From the NCBI GenBank assembly GCA_903885555.1, contig CAISIV010000190.1, positions 1 to 51,339 of the forward strand: DNA of 51,339 nucleotides, written 5' to 3'. Source of the DNA: an uncultured Hyphomicrobiales bacterium (GTDB lineage: Bacteria > Pseudomonadota > Alphaproteobacteria > Rhizobiales > Xanthobacteraceae). A program made the position numbers and the translations under genes. A model generated the notes under the pieces. That model had not been told where the DNA came from, searched no databases, and saw only the letters and a program-made list of their open reading frames with translations. Within the stretch, counting starts at the first letter, position 1. Each line of letters begins with the position of its first letter. Positions 16,382-24,940 of this stretch are shown here, in pieces.

Positions 16382-16960
16382 ATGCAGAAGGAACGGCTCA
16401 ACGCCTTCAGCGACGGCGTGCTGGCCATCATCATCACCATCATGGTGCTTGAGTTGAAGGTGCCGCACGGCGCCGACTGGGCGGCGCTCACGGGGTTGCT
16501 CCCGGTGTTTCTCAGTTACGTCCTGAGTTTCGTCTACGTCGGCATCTACTGGAACAATCACCATCACCTGCTTCATGCCAGTCACGGCATCAACGGCGCC
16601 ATCATGTGGGCCAACATGCATCTGCTGTTCTGGCTGTCACTCATTCCCTTCGCCACCGGCTGGATGGGCGAGAACCACTTTGCCGAACTGCCGGTCGCCG
16701 TTTACGGCGTGTCGCTGCTGATGCCGGCGCTGGCCTATTATATTCTTCAGCTTTGCATCGTTCGTGCGAACGGAGCCGACAAGACACTGGCCAATGCGCT
16801 CGGCCGCGACATCAAAGGCAAACTGTCGCCGCTGTTCTACATCGCCGGCATCGGACTTGCCTTCGTCGATCCGCGCATTTCCAGCGCGCTCTACATCGCG
16901 GTGGCGCTGATGTGGCTGGTGCCGGACCGCCGTATCGAAAAGACCGTTGGGCACTCCTGA
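16382..16960 (+). CDS. TMEM175-like (DUF1211) membrane protein, putative potassium channel
   Basis: 192 aa from the ATG at 16382 (MQKERLNAFSDG). The FSDG motif at the head of the first helix is the diagnostic of the TMEM175 family. It is followed by AIIITIMVLELKVP, a YWNNHHHL segment and about six helices in all, the usual bacterial single-repeat length. Bacterial members form tetrameric K+-permeable channels. It lies 20 bp after the two-domain Inh gene, so it may be the last gene of the long plus-strand operon. Confidence 0.8.
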   Translation: MQKERLNAFSDGVLAIIITIMVLELKVPHGADWAALTGLLPVFLSYVLSFVYVGIYWNNHHHLLHASHGINGAIMWANMHLLFWLSLIPFATGWMGENHFAELPVAVYGVSLLMPALAYYILQLCIVRANGADKTLANALGRDIKGKLSPLFYIAGIGLAFVDPRISSALYIAVALMWLVPDRRIEKTVGHS

Positions 16961-16988
16961 ATTCGGCAGTTTGATCGCGCTTTCCTTG

Positions 16989-17006
16989 CACGATGCTTGC
17001 ATCGTG
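16989..17006. promoter_or_regulatory. perfect 18-bp palindrome upstream of the ArsR gene (candidate operator)
   Basis: CACGATGC-TT-GCATCGTG, perfect 8-bp arms, ending 14 bp before the regulator's ATG at 17021. Its position fits an autoregulatory operator. Confidence 0.5.
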
Positions 17007-17020
17007 ACTATTTGTTGATC

Positions 17021-17311
17021 ATGGCAACGTCCAAAACCCAGCTCACCGACAAGCAGTTCGCGCGCATCTCCCGCGCGCTGGCCGAGCCGCGCCGCTACGA
17101 GATTCTCCAGCAGATCGGCGCGGCTAAACAGCCTTGTGCTTGTAGTGCTCTGCACGAGACGCAGGACATCACCGCCGCGACTTTGTCGCACCATATCAAG
17201 GAACTGGAGACCGCCGGGCTCATCGAGATCGAGCGCGCCGGCAAGTTCATGAATCTTGTGCTCCAGCGCGACGTGATGCGCGCCTACCTCGACCGCCTGT
17301 CCCAGATCTAA
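17021..17311 (+). CDS. ArsR-family winged-helix regulator with a CxC motif
   Basis: 96 aa from the ATG at 17021. The winged helix is complete: [18 protein letters not shown], recognition helix [20 protein letters not shown], wing [13 protein letters not shown]. Cys39 and Cys41 lie in QPCACSAL, the position of the CVC metal-binding motif at the start of the DNA-binding helix in E. coli ArsR, so a thiol- or metal-based switch is plausible. It is followed by an SDR enzyme whose promoter carries a large inverted repeat; the regulator probably represses it. Confidence 0.85.
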   Translation: MATSKTQLTDKQFARISRALAEPRRYEILQQIGAAKQPCACSALHETQDITAATLSHHIKELETAGLIEIERAGKFMNLVLQRDVMRAYLDRLSQI

Positions 17312-17347
17312 CCCGCCATCGTCCTGGATATCTCCCTGGGGGTACCC

Positions 17348-17385
17348 TTGACTTCGATAGTTCGACAATTATCTAACTGTCGAAG
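17348..17385 (+). promoter_or_regulatory. promoter with overlapping inverted repeats upstream of the SDR gene
   Basis: TTGACT (17348-17353) and TATCTA (17370-17375) form a candidate -35/-10 pair with a 16-bp spacer. Over it lies CTTCGATAGTT (17352-17362) facing AACTGTCGAAG (17375-17385), matching at 10 of 11 positions. Inside is a perfect pair TTCGACA (17361-17367) and TGTCGAA (17378-17384). A repressor bound here would block the promoter; the ArsR protein encoded 40 bp upstream is the obvious candidate. Confidence 0.5.
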
Positions 17386-17418
17386 CGATACGGCTTCGTC
17401 AAGATTTGGAGAGCGAAA

Positions 17419-18168
17419 ATGAGCGATTTAAAGGGGAAAGTGGCGGTCGTGACCGGCGCATCGAAGGGCATCGGCGCCGGTATAGCCAAGAGTTTTGCCG
17501 CTGCCGGCGCTTCGGTGGTGGTCAATTACGCATCGAGCAAGGAAGGCGCCGATCGCGTCGTCAAGGAGATCACGGCGAGCGGCGGCAAGGCTATTGCGGT
17601 TCAGGGCGACGTCGCCAAGGCCGCTGACGTGAAGCGCCTGTTCGCCGAAACTAGAAAAAACTTCGGCAAGCTCGATGTGCTGGTGAACAACGCCGGCATT
17701 TATAATTTCGCGCCGCTGGAAAGCGTCAGCGAGTCCGAGTTTCACCGCCAGTTCAACACCAACGTTCTGGGCCCGATTCTGACCACGCAGGAAGCACTCA
17801 ACCATTTCGGCAACAGCGGCGGCAGCGTCATTAACATCAGTTCGGTCGCCAGCGTCAGCAGCATGCCGACGACGGTCGTCTACTCGGCAACCAAAAGCGC
17901 GCTCGATTCGATCACGCGCGTTTTGTCCAACGAGCTCGCGGCCAAGAAAATTCGTGTCAACACCATTGCCCCCGGCGGTGTCGAAACCGAAGGCACGCAT
18001 ACGGCGGGTGTCATCGGCAGCGATCTCGAAAAGCAGATGATCGCTGGCACGCCGCTCGGCCGTCTCGGCCAGCCCAATGACATCGCGCAGGTCGCGGTGT
18101 TTCTGGCCTCCGAGGATTCCGGCTGGCTCACCGGCGAACGCATCACAGCGGCTGGCGGGTATCGGTAG
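17419..18168 (+). CDS. short-chain dehydrogenase/reductase, FabG-like
   Basis: 249 aa classical SDR. Cofactor motif TGASKGIGAGIAKSF, NNAG in VLVNNAGIYNF, catalytic Ser in NISSVASV, and the active-site pair Tyr155 and Lys159 in YSATKSALDSI. The C-terminus WLTGERITAAGGYR is typical of the family. Such enzymes reduce or oxidise carbonyl/alcohol substrates with NAD(P)H; the natural substrate is unknown. Pairing with an ArsR regulator suggests induction by a reactive compound such as an aldehyde or quinone rather than a role in fatty-acid synthesis. Confidence 0.87.
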   Translation: MSDLKGKVAVVTGASKGIGAGIAKSFAAAGASVVVNYASSKEGADRVVKEITASGGKAIAVQGDVAKAADVKRLFAETRKNFGKLDVLVNNAGIYNFAPLESVSESEFHRQFNTNVLGPILTTQEALNHFGNSGGSVINISSVASVSSMPTTVVYSATKSALDSITRVLSNELAAKKIRVNTIAPGGVETEGTHTAGVIGSDLEKQMIAGTPLGRLGQPNDIAQVAVFLASEDSGWLTGERITAAGGYR

Positions 18169-18178
18169 TTTGTCATTA

Positions 18179-18206
18179 CGGGGCCGGCGCACAGCGTCGC
18201 GCCCCG
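18179..18206. repeat. GC-rich palindrome between convergent SDR and radC genes
   Basis: CGGGGC (18179-18184) pairs with GCCCCG (18201-18206) around a short inner stem. No U-tract follows on either strand, so it looks more like a single REP-type palindrome than an intrinsic terminator, though it could stall convergent transcripts. Confidence 0.35.
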
Positions 18207-18210
18207 GTGA

Positions 18211-18933
18211 CTAAATCAGCTTCAACCCCTTGAAACTCGCATGGCCTTCCTTGCCGACGATGATGTGATCGTGCACAGCGATGCCGAGCGGCCTGGCGAC
18301 GTCGATGATCGACTGCGTCATCTGGATGTCGGCGCGCGAAGGCGTCGGGTCGCCCGACGGGTGGTTGTGCACCAGGATCAACGCGGTCGCCGACAATTCG
18401 AGCGCGCGCTTGACCACCTCACGCGGATAGACCGGTGTGTGATCGACAGTGCCGACCTGCTGCACTTCATCGGCGATGAGTTGATTGCGCTTGTCGAGGA
18501 ATAGCAGCCGGAACTGTTCCTTGTCGGCATAGGCCATCGCGGTGCGGCAGTAGTCGATCACGCTCGACCAGGATGACAGCACTGGCCGTTTCTGCACTTG
18601 TCCGCGCGCCAGGCGGCTCGCCGCCGCCTGCACGATCTTGAGTTCGGTCACCGCGGCATCGCCCATGCCTTTGACTTCGGCGAGCCGCGCGGGGGCCGCC
18701 GCGACCACTTCGGCGAACGAGCCAAATTTGGCGATCAGTTCCTTGGCGAGCGGTTTGATGTCGCGTTGAGGAATGGCGCGGAACAGCACCAGTTCGAGCA
18801 GTTCGTAATCGCTCACTGCTTCGGCGCCGGCGTCGCGGAAACGGCTACGCAGCCGCTCGCGGTGACCGTGGTAATGCGGCACGCCTTCCGAAAGGCCCGC
18901 CTGCAGTTCGTTTTTGTCCGGGATGCCTGTCAT
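18211..18933 (-). CDS. radC: RadC family (JAB/MPN domain) protein
   Basis: 240 aa from the ATG at 18933 ([10 protein letters not shown]); the open frame extends 35 codons upstream but overlaps map and is not family-like. An N-terminal helix-hairpin-helix region (about 30-100, [26 protein letters not shown], then [16 protein letters not shown]) precedes the JAB metalloprotease-like domain with the metal-binding motif [16 protein letters not shown]. Despite the name, a direct repair role is doubtful; the family's function is unsettled. It lies just downstream of map on the same strand. Confidence 0.9.
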   Translation of the reverse strand: MTGIPDKNELQAGLSEGVPHYHGHRERLRSRFRDAGAEAVSDYELLELVLFRAIPQRDIKPLAKELIAKFGSFAEVVAAAPARLAEVKGMGDAAVTELKIVQAAASRLARGQVQKRPVLSSWSSVIDYCRTAMAYADKEQFRLLFLDKRNQLIADEVQQVGTVDHTPVYPREVVKRALELSATALILVHNHPSGDPTPSRADIQMTQSIIDVARPLGIAVHDHIIVGKEGHASFKGLKLI

Positions 18934-19024
18934 CGTCCGCGCCCGTTTCCGGACCGGAGTGTAGTGCAACCAGATACAACCTTCGAGTGTAGTTTTCGCC
19001 TGGGCGGCGGAATTCGCCGGAATT

Positions 19025-19858
19025 TTATACGGCGGCAATCTTGTAAGGCGGCTTGTCGAGCCCGGCCGGCGAGAAAGTGAAGACCTCGACGCCTTTGTCG
19101 GTCACGCCTACCGTGTGCTCGAACTGGGCCGACAGCGAGCGGTCGCGCGTCACGGCGGTCCAGCCGTCGGAGAGAACCTTCACGTGCGGGCGGCCGAGAT
19201 TGATCATCGGCTCGACCGTGAAGAACATGCCCGGCTTGAGCACGATGCCTTCGCCGGCGCGGCCGACGTGGACGATGTTGGGCTCGTCATGGAACAGCCG
19301 GCCAAGGCCGTGGCCGCAGAAATCGCGCACCACGCTCATGTGCTGGGCTTCGACATAGCTCTGGATCGCGGCGCCGATGTCGCCGGTGGTCGAGCCCGGC
19401 TTGATGGTGGCGATGCCGCGCATCATGGCTTCGTGGGTCACCTCGATCAGCCGCTCGGCGCGGCGCGGGATCTCGCCGATCGCGTACATGCGGCTGGTGT
19501 CGCCGTGCCAGCCATCAAGAATAAGCGTTACGTCGACATTGACGATGTCGCCTTCCTTCATCGGCTTGTCGGACGGAATGCCGTGACAGACGACGTGGTT
19601 GAGCGAGGTGCATGTCGACTTCTTGTAGCCGCGGTACATCAGCGTCGCCGGCAGCGCGTCATGGTCCATCGCGAAGTCGTAGACGAGCTTATCGAGTCTG
19701 TCGGTCGGCACGCCCGGTTTGATGTGCTCGGTCAGCATATCGAGACAACGCGCCACCAACTGCCCAGCCTTGCGCATCCCGGCAAAAGCGGCGGGTCCGT
19801 GGATCTTGATCTGGCCGGTTTTGCGGAGGGGAGCAACGGCTGCGTCGACGTAGGTCAT
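19025..19858 (-). CDS. map: type I methionine aminopeptidase
   Basis: 277 aa. Removes the initiator Met from nascent proteins in the cytoplasm. All five metal ligands are visible: Asp in [13 protein letters not shown] (two Asp), His in [14 protein letters not shown], Glu in [10 protein letters not shown] and Glu in [12 protein letters not shown]. The substrate-binding His appears in NHVVCHGIP. An N-terminal extension of about 25 residues precedes the core, as in many alphaproteobacteria. Its 3' end overlaps only the untranslated region of radC. Confidence 0.93.
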   Translation of the reverse strand: MTYVDAAVAPLRKTGQIKIHGPAAFAGMRKAGQLVARCLDMLTEHIKPGVPTDRLDKLVYDFAMDHDALPATLMYRGYKKSTCTSLNHVVCHGIPSDKPMKEGDIVNVDVTLILDGWHGDTSRMYAIGEIPRRAERLIEVTHEAMMRGIATIKPGSTTGDIGAAIQSYVEAQHMSVVRDFCGHGLGRLFHDEPNIVHVGRAGEGIVLKPGMFFTVEPMINLGRPHVKVLSDGWTAVTRDRSLSAQFEHTVGVTDKGVEVFTFSPAGLDKPPYKIAAV

Positions 19859-19902
19859 GGTCCCAATTTAGGGATTGAGGCCGGGCCGGGCAAGCGCCTG
19901 AA

Positions 19903-20883
19903 TTACGCGATTTTACCGCCTAATTCGTCGTCGATATGCGCCTTAATGATCTCGTCGAAGTTCGCTTCGGCCGTGAACCCCAGCTCGGCGGCACGCTTGG
20001 CGTCGAAGCGTTCCGACCAGCCGCTGACAATTCGCACGATCAGTTCGTCCGGCTCGCGGCGGATGCGCGCGGCGACCTTGGGCCCGGCGATCCGGGTGAG
20101 GGATTCGATCTGCTCGGCGACGGTGCAGCACACGCCGGGCATAGCGAGATTGATGCGCGGGCCCAGCTGCTCGCGACTCAGCCCTGCAGCATGAATGAGA
20201 AAGCCGACCGCCGACCGCGGGCTGGCATGCGTATGACGGACCGTATCGGCGACCGGCAGGATCGCTTCCATACCCGCCAGCGGCTCACGGATGATGCCGG
20301 AGAAGAAACCCGACGCCGCCTTGTTGGGTTTGCCCGGGCGTACGCAGATGGTCGGCAGGCGAATGCCGACGCCCTCGAGAAAGCCGCGCCGCGTGTAATC
20401 GGCCAGCAGCAATTCGCTGATCGCCTTCTGCGTGCCGTAGGAGGTGAGTGGCGTCAGATGGAAATCGTCAGGGATCGCGTAGGGAAACGGCGCGCCGTAG
20501 ACCGCGATCGACGAGGTGAAAATCACCTTGGGCTTGTAACCGCCGCCGGCCAGACGGATGGCTTCGAGCAGCGCGCGCGTGCCGTCGAGATTGACGCGAT
20601 AGCCCTTGTCGAAATCGGTCTCCGCTTCGCCCGACACGACGCCGGCGAGATGGAAGATGACATCCGGCCGTTCCGAGATCGCCTTCTCGGCGACGCCGGG
20701 CCCGGCGAGATCGCCTGCGCGGGTTTTGACGTGATCGGAAAAACCGGCGGGCCTCGCCGGCTGCACGATATCGACCAGCGTCAGCTTCTCGATGATGTGG
20801 TCGCCGAGCGCGCGGTCGATAATCAACCGATCCGTCAGCTTGCGGCCGATCATGCCGGCGGCACCGGTGATCAGAATATGCAT
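19903..20883 (-). CDS. denD: NAD-dependent epimerase/dehydratase-type dehydrogenase, D-erythronate dehydrogenase (DenD)-like
   Basis: 326 aa extended SDR. Cofactor motif ITGAAGMIGRKLTD at the N-terminus, DVIFHLAGVVSGEAE, catalytic SYGTQKAISELLL (YxxxK) and ICVRPGKPNKAASGFFSGII. The last segment and HASPRSAVGFLIHAA are characteristic of the DenD group, which oxidises D-erythronate (or related tetronates/pentonates) to 2-oxo-acids. The usual DenD partners, an OtnK-type kinase and aldolase, are absent here, so the assignment rests on sequence pattern only. It follows the MFS transporter by 33 bp on the same strand and may share its transcript. Confidence 0.75.
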   Translation of the reverse strand: MHILITGAAGMIGRKLTDRLIIDRALGDHIIEKLTLVDIVQPARPAGFSDHVKTRAGDLAGPGVAEKAISERPDVIFHLAGVVSGEAETDFDKGYRVNLDGTRALLEAIRLAGGGYKPKVIFTSSIAVYGAPFPYAIPDDFHLTPLTSYGTQKAISELLLADYTRRGFLEGVGIRLPTICVRPGKPNKAASGFFSGIIREPLAGMEAILPVADTVRHTHASPRSAVGFLIHAAGLSREQLGPRINLAMPGVCCTVAEQIESLTRIAGPKVAARIRREPDELIVRIVSGWSERFDAKRAAELGFTAEANFDEIIKAHIDDELGGKIA

Positions 20884-20916
20884 TGGCGTCTCCCTGTGGT
20901 GCGCGCGATTTCGAGA

Positions 20917-22155
20917 TCACGCGTCCTTCTTGACGTCCGCCGGTTCGAACCGATCGACCTTGCGCAGTGCCGGAAACAGACCCATCCAGACGGCGGCAAC
21001 CAGCAACGAGCCGGCCCCGCCGATCACCACCGAGGCTACCGCGCCGAACCATGACGCGACCAGCCCGGATTCGAACTCGCCCAAGGTATTGGAGGAGCCC
21101 ACTAGGAGGTAATTGATGGCGCTGACGCGGCCGCGCTTTTCGTCGGGGGTCTCGATCTGCACGATCGAGAAGCGGATCACGACGCTCAGCGCATCGGCGG
21201 CGCCAAGGCAGGCCAATGCGACCAGCGACAACGGAAACCAGGTCGACAGCCCGAATACGATGGTCAGCGCGCCGTAAATCGCGACCACGGCGAACATCTT
21301 GGCGCCGATATGGCGCTCGACCGGGTAGTAGGACAGCCACAGCGCGGTCAGCAGCGCGCCGACGGCCGGCGCCGAGCGCAGCAGCCCGAGCCCGATCGGC
21401 CCGACCTGGAGAATGTCCCTGGCAAAGACCGGCAGCAGCGCCGTGGAACCGGCCAGCAGCATCACGAACAGATCGAGGGTGATGACGCCCAGCAGCCGCG
21501 GCCGGGTCCAGACATATTCGAATCCCGCCAGCACCGATGCAAAGGTCGGCGGATCGCGTTTGGCCGGCGGGCCCTTGATCTGCACGAAACTGATCAGCGT
21601 GATCGATGTGACGAAGAACACCAGGCAGGTCATGCTGACCAGCACGGGGCTGATCGTATAGATCAGGCCGCCCAACGCCGGGCCGCAGATGACCGCGGTC
21701 TGGTTGGCCGAGGTCCAGGCGGCGATGGCGCGCGAAATCATCGAGGTCGGCACCAACGTCGATGCCAGCGTGTGCGCGGTCGGCATCTCGAAAGCCCGTG
21801 CGCAGCCGATCAGGAATACGGCCGCGAACAACAGTTCGCGTGTCACCATGCCGGTGCTGAAGGCGTAGGTCAGAATGACCGCGACCAGCACATAGATGCT
21901 TTGCGCCCCGCGCACGATCATTCGGCGGTCGTATCGGTCGGCGGCATGGCCGATCAGCAAAGTCAGCACAACCGACGGAATAAACTGGATGAGGCCGATG
22001 AACCCGAGATCGAGCGCGCTGCTGGTGAGCGCGTACATCTGCCAGCCAATGGTGATGGCCAGCATATGATAGCCCATGGTCGCGCTCAGGCGGGCCAGCC
22101 AGAACAGCACGAAGGGCCGCTGCTTGAGCAGGCTTCTCTCGGCGGGCTCGCTCAT
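20917..22155 (-). CDS. MFS transporter, EntS/MFS_3-like
   Basis: 412 aa from the ATG at 22155 (MSEPAERSLL), which overlaps the GNAT stop by 4 bp; a longer open frame upstream lies within the GNAT gene. Twelve helices are expected. MFS signatures: FLIGCARAFEMPTAHTLASTLVP, and a loop-2 GHAADRYDRRMIVRG (G-x-x-x-D-R-x-x-R). The pattern is that of the EntS-type exporters (siderophore or drug efflux). Substrate unknown. Part of an apparent operon ICL/PEPM - GNAT - MFS - DenD. Confidence 0.83.
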   Translation of the reverse strand: MSEPAERSLLKQRPFVLFWLARLSATMGYHMLAITIGWQMYALTSSALDLGFIGLIQFIPSVVLTLLIGHAADRYDRRMIVRGAQSIYVLVAVILTYAFSTGMVTRELLFAAVFLIGCARAFEMPTAHTLASTLVPTSMISRAIAAWTSANQTAVICGPALGGLIYTISPVLVSMTCLVFFVTSITLISFVQIKGPPAKRDPPTFASVLAGFEYVWTRPRLLGVITLDLFVMLLAGSTALLPVFARDILQVGPIGLGLLRSAPAVGALLTALWLSYYPVERHIGAKMFAVVAIYGALTIVFGLSTWFPLSLVALACLGAADALSVVIRFSIVQIETPDEKRGRVSAINYLLVGSSNTLGEFESGLVASWFGAVASVVIGGAGSLLVAAVWMGLFPALRKVDRFEPADVKKDA

Positions 22156-22859
22156 GCCGGCGGGCCGTTCAGTTCGCGCAGGCTGACAATCTGCTTGCCG
22201 TCCGCCGTGAAATTCTCCGGCGCCAGCCAGCGTTCGAAGTTTGCTTTGCGCAAAGGCCACTCGCTGTCGAGCATGGAGAAGTAGGCGTTGTCGCGGTTGC
22301 GGCCCTTGGCGATCAAATGCTGCCGCAGGACGCCCTCATGGACGAAGCCGTAGCGTAACGCCGCGCGCCATGACGGCGCATTCAGCGCGTTGCATTTCCA
22401 CTCGTAGCGGCGATAGCCGAGCGTCTCAAAGGCGTAACGCGCCAGCAGATATTGCGCTTCGGTGCCGAGCAGCGTGCGCTGGAGCGAGGGTGAATACAGC
22501 ACGTGGCCGACCTCGATCACGCGCATCGCAGGCCGGATTTCCATCAGTGTGAAATAGCCGACGGCTTGGCCGGAGGTGTCGACGATTGCATAGGCATAAG
22601 GGTCCGGCATCGCCGCGCGCTTGGCGATAAACGAGGAGAAATCGGCCTCGTTCGAGAAAGGCCCGTCGGTCGAGATGTAGGTCCAGACGGCGTCGTGCCC
22701 CGCGAAGACCTTCCAGAGCGCCGGCGCATGCGCGGCGGTGAGCTTCTCGATGTGGCCATAACGGCCTTGCAGCGTGACAGGGCCTGGAAGCTGCGCCGGC
22801 GTCGTATCGACCGGTGCGCCGACCGGCTGTCCTGTGAGGGGATCGCTATATTCACTCAC
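22152..22859 (-). CDS. GNAT family N-acetyltransferase, RimJ/RimL type
   Basis: 235 aa from a GTG start that overlaps the upstream stop (GTGA). Acetyl-CoA fold: VGYFTLMEIRPAMRVIEVGHVLYSPSLQRTLLGTEAQYLL, then LGYRRYEWKCNALNAPSWRAALRYGFVHEGVLRQHLI. The R-x-x-x-W-K-C-N-A-x-N-x-x-S block is typical of the proteins related to RimJ. It acetylates an amine, either a protein N-terminus or a small molecule. An N-terminal PVGAPVDTTPAQLPGP leader matches the family subgroup. Coupled on both sides to ICL/PEPM and MFS genes. Confidence 0.83.
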   Translation of the reverse strand: MSEYSDPLTGQPVGAPVDTTPAQLPGPVTLQGRYGHIEKLTAAHAPALWKVFAGHDAVWTYISTDGPFSNEADFSSFIAKRAAMPDPYAYAIVDTSGQAVGYFTLMEIRPAMRVIEVGHVLYSPSLQRTLLGTEAQYLLARYAFETLGYRRYEWKCNALNAPSWRAALRYGFVHEGVLRQHLIAKGRNRDNAYFSMLDSEWPLRKANFERWLAPENFTADGKQIVSLRELNGPPA

Positions 22860-23716
22860 GTCGGCTTCGGTCCTGCTGCATCATCGAAAAACGCGTTGAG
22901 CTCGGCGTTCGATATCACATCGGCAAAGCTGCCGAACGTTCCGGCCTCCGCGATCTCGCGCGCCGATTTGATGAAGGCATTCATCGCCACGCGCGCGAAT
23001 GTGCCGCCGACGCTGATGCGGCGCACGCCCAGCGCGGCAAGGCCTTTGACGGTGAAACCGAACGCGCCGCTGTTGAGAAAATTGACCGGCTTGGGATCGA
23101 CGGCATCCACAGTGGCCTCGATCTGCTCCGGCGTCTTGATACCGGGCGAATAGAGGCAATCTGCGCCGGCATCGGCAAAGGCTTTCAGCCGCCGGACCGT
23201 CTCGTCGAGGTCGGGCCGGCCGCGGATGAAGCCTTCGGTGCGCGCGGTCAGCAAGACCTTGCTGCCGGTCTGGTCGATCGCCTTGCGCGCCACCTTTACG
23301 CGCGCCACCGCCGTGTCGAAATCGTAGAGCGGATGGGCGTCGTCGCCGGTGGCATCCTCGATCGACAGACCGGCGACGCCGGTGGTGACGCAGCGCGCGA
23401 CGTTCTCGGCCAGTTGCACGAGGTCGTCCGCATATCCGTTTTCGAAATCGGCGTTCACAGGGAGGTCGGTGGCGGCGGCGATGTCGCGGAAATGCGCGAG
23501 CACTTCGGCGCAGGTGTGCGCGCCATCCGGCAGCCCCTGCGAATGTGCGTATCCCGAACTGGTGGTCGCCAGCGCCTTGAAGCCGAGACCTTCGAGATAG
23601 CGCGCGCTGCCGATATTCCACGGATTGGGAATAACGAAACAGCCGCTCTCATGCAGGGCACGGAACGTGCGGCATTTATCGGCGGTCGTGGGGCGAGGCA
23701 AAGCTTTTAGAGTCAT
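22856..23716 (-). CDS. isocitrate lyase / PEP mutase superfamily protein
   Basis: 286 aa TIM barrel. Family marks: CFVIPNPWNIGSARYLEGLGFKALATTSSG, VNADFENGYADD (metal/substrate-binding acid residues), GLSIEDATGDDAHPLYDF and LLTARTEGFIRGRPDL. This is the wide uncharacterised group of the superfamily often annotated as carboxyvinyl-phosphonate mutase-like, and the reaction (C-C or P-C bond cleavage of a small oxo acid) is not known. First gene of a minus-strand operon; divergent from the FMN hydroxy-acid oxidase at 23885, with a palindrome in the shared gap. Confidence 0.8.
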   Translation of the reverse strand: MTLKALPRPTTADKCRTFRALHESGCFVIPNPWNIGSARYLEGLGFKALATTSSGYAHSQGLPDGAHTCAEVLAHFRDIAAATDLPVNADFENGYADDLVQLAENVARCVTTGVAGLSIEDATGDDAHPLYDFDTAVARVKVARKAIDQTGSKVLLTARTEGFIRGRPDLDETVRRLKAFADAGADCLYSPGIKTPEQIEATVDAVDPKPVNFLNSGAFGFTVKGLAALGVRRISVGGTFARVAMNAFIKSAREIAEAGTFGSFADVISNAELNAFFDDAAGPKPT

Positions 23717-23801
23717 GATTTTTTAGTCCCGGGCAGCGGCGGACGAAGGTGCCATGTTTGAGCGCGGCAGGACAATGCCATTCCTTGATACAAAACATGT
23801 C

Positions 23802-23819
23802 CTTCGGTCATGACCGAAG
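23802..23819. promoter_or_regulatory. perfect 18-bp palindrome in divergent promoter region
   Basis: CTTCGGTCATGACCGAAG. It lies between the ICL/PEP-mutase gene (start 23716) and the hydroxy-acid oxidase (start 23885). An ATG inside it is in frame with the oxidase, but using it would put an operator-like palindrome in the coding region, which favours the downstream GTG. Confidence 0.5.
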
Positions 23820-23884
23820 CGCTGGCGGTCGGCCCCGGTCTGCGGCAATGTCCGCCGCAATACGAACCGAGCCGGAGGAATGCC

Positions 23885-24940
23885 GTGGACAGTGTCGATT
23901 TCGATGCCCTGGAACATCAAGCCCACGCGAAAATGCCGCCGGCCTCGTTCGCATTTTGTGCCGCGGGAGCGGACGACGAAATCAGCGTTGCAGAGAATAT
24001 TTCGGACTGGCGGCGCTTGCGGCTGCGGCCGCGCGTGCTGCGTAGCGTCGAGAACGTCGACACCAGCGTGACGCTGCTGGGTCAGAAAATGTCGACACCG
24101 ATCATGGTGGCGCCGACCGGCCGTCACAAACTGTTTCACCCGCAGGGCGAAGCCGCCACCGCGCGCGGTGCCACGATGGCTGGCATGCCGTATTGCATGG
24201 CGAGCAATTCGAACATTCTGATCGAGGATGTCGCCGCCGAACGCAAAGCCGCGCCGCAATGGTTCCAGCTCTATTATTGGCCGAACCGCGCCGAGGTCGA
24301 GGCGCTGATCGACCGGCTACACGCCAACGGCTTCACCGCGCTGGTGTTGACGGTCGATGCGCCGGTCGGCGGCTGGTCGCCGCGTGCCGCGCGCGAGCAG
24401 CACGAACCGTCGCCCGATATTCTCAACATCAACATGCCGGGCTCGCCGATGGCGCGCACCGCCTATCATCCCGATTTTGCCGGCAAGGTTCTGTTTCCGG
24501 CCACTTGGCGCGAACTGGAATGGCTGGTGAAGCGCTCGCCGATGCCGGTGCTGGTCAAAGGCGTGCTGCGCGCCGACGACGCAGTGGCCTGCGCCGAGCA
24601 CGGCGCGAAGGCCGTCATCGTTTCCAATCATGGTGGCCGTCATCTCGACACGACGGTGACAACGGCCGCCGCGGTCGAGGAGATTGCGTCGGCTCTGGCC
24701 GGCAAGGCGGAAGTTTATGTCGATGGCGGCATCAGGCGTGGCACCGATATTCTGAAAGCCCTGGCGCTGGGCGCGCGTGCCGTGCTGATCGGCCGGCCGG
24801 CAATCTGGGGCCTGACCATGAATGGCGCCGATGGCGTGCGCGATGTGCTCGAGCATTTCCGTGTCGAACTGGTGCGCGCGATGCAGCTCACCGGCTGTGC
24901 CAGCCTCAAGGACATCACGCGGGACTTGGTGGCCGATTAA
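23885..24940 (+). CDS. FMN-dependent alpha-hydroxy-acid oxidising enzyme
   Basis: 351 aa from the GTG at 23885, which has GGAGG at 23874-23878, six bases upstream. An in-frame ATG at 23810 would add 25 non-family residues and lies in a palindrome. TIM-barrel FMN motifs: PIMVAPTGRHKLFHPQGE, WFQLYYWPNR, LVLTVDAP, VLVKGVLRADDA, the catalytic His and substrate Arg in IVSNHGGRHLDT, and VYVDGGIRRGTDILKAL. Compared with glycolate oxidase, the substrate-binding Tyr of YDYY is Phe here (FAFC) and the Arg after TVDTP is Val, so the preferred hydroxy acid probably differs. Whether it is an oxidase or a quinone-linked dehydrogenase is open. Confidence 0.85.
   Translation: MDSVDFDALEHQAHAKMPPASFAFCAAGADDEISVAENISDWRRLRLRPRVLRSVENVDTSVTLLGQKMSTPIMVAPTGRHKLFHPQGEAATARGATMAGMPYCMASNSNILIEDVAAERKAAPQWFQLYYWPNRAEVEALIDRLHANGFTALVLTVDAPVGGWSPRAAREQHEPSPDILNINMPGSPMARTAYHPDFAGKVLFPATWRELEWLVKRSPMPVLVKGVLRADDAVACAEHGAKAVIVSNHGGRHLDTTVTTAAAVEEIASALAGKAEVYVDGGIRRGTDILKALALGARAVLIGRPAIWGLTMNGADGVRDVLEHFRVELVRAMQLTGCASLKDITRDLVAD

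Noticed and set aside
23769-23803. AGGACA/TGTCCT arms around the putative promoter of the oxidase
   Set aside because: Six-base arms with a 23-base spacer are expected by chance; the adjacent 18-bp palindrome is far stronger.
23810-23884. ATG at 23810 as the start of the hydroxy-acid oxidase
   Set aside because: It falls inside the 18-bp palindrome, lacks a ribosome site and adds non-family residues; the GTG at 23885 has GGAGG at the right distance.
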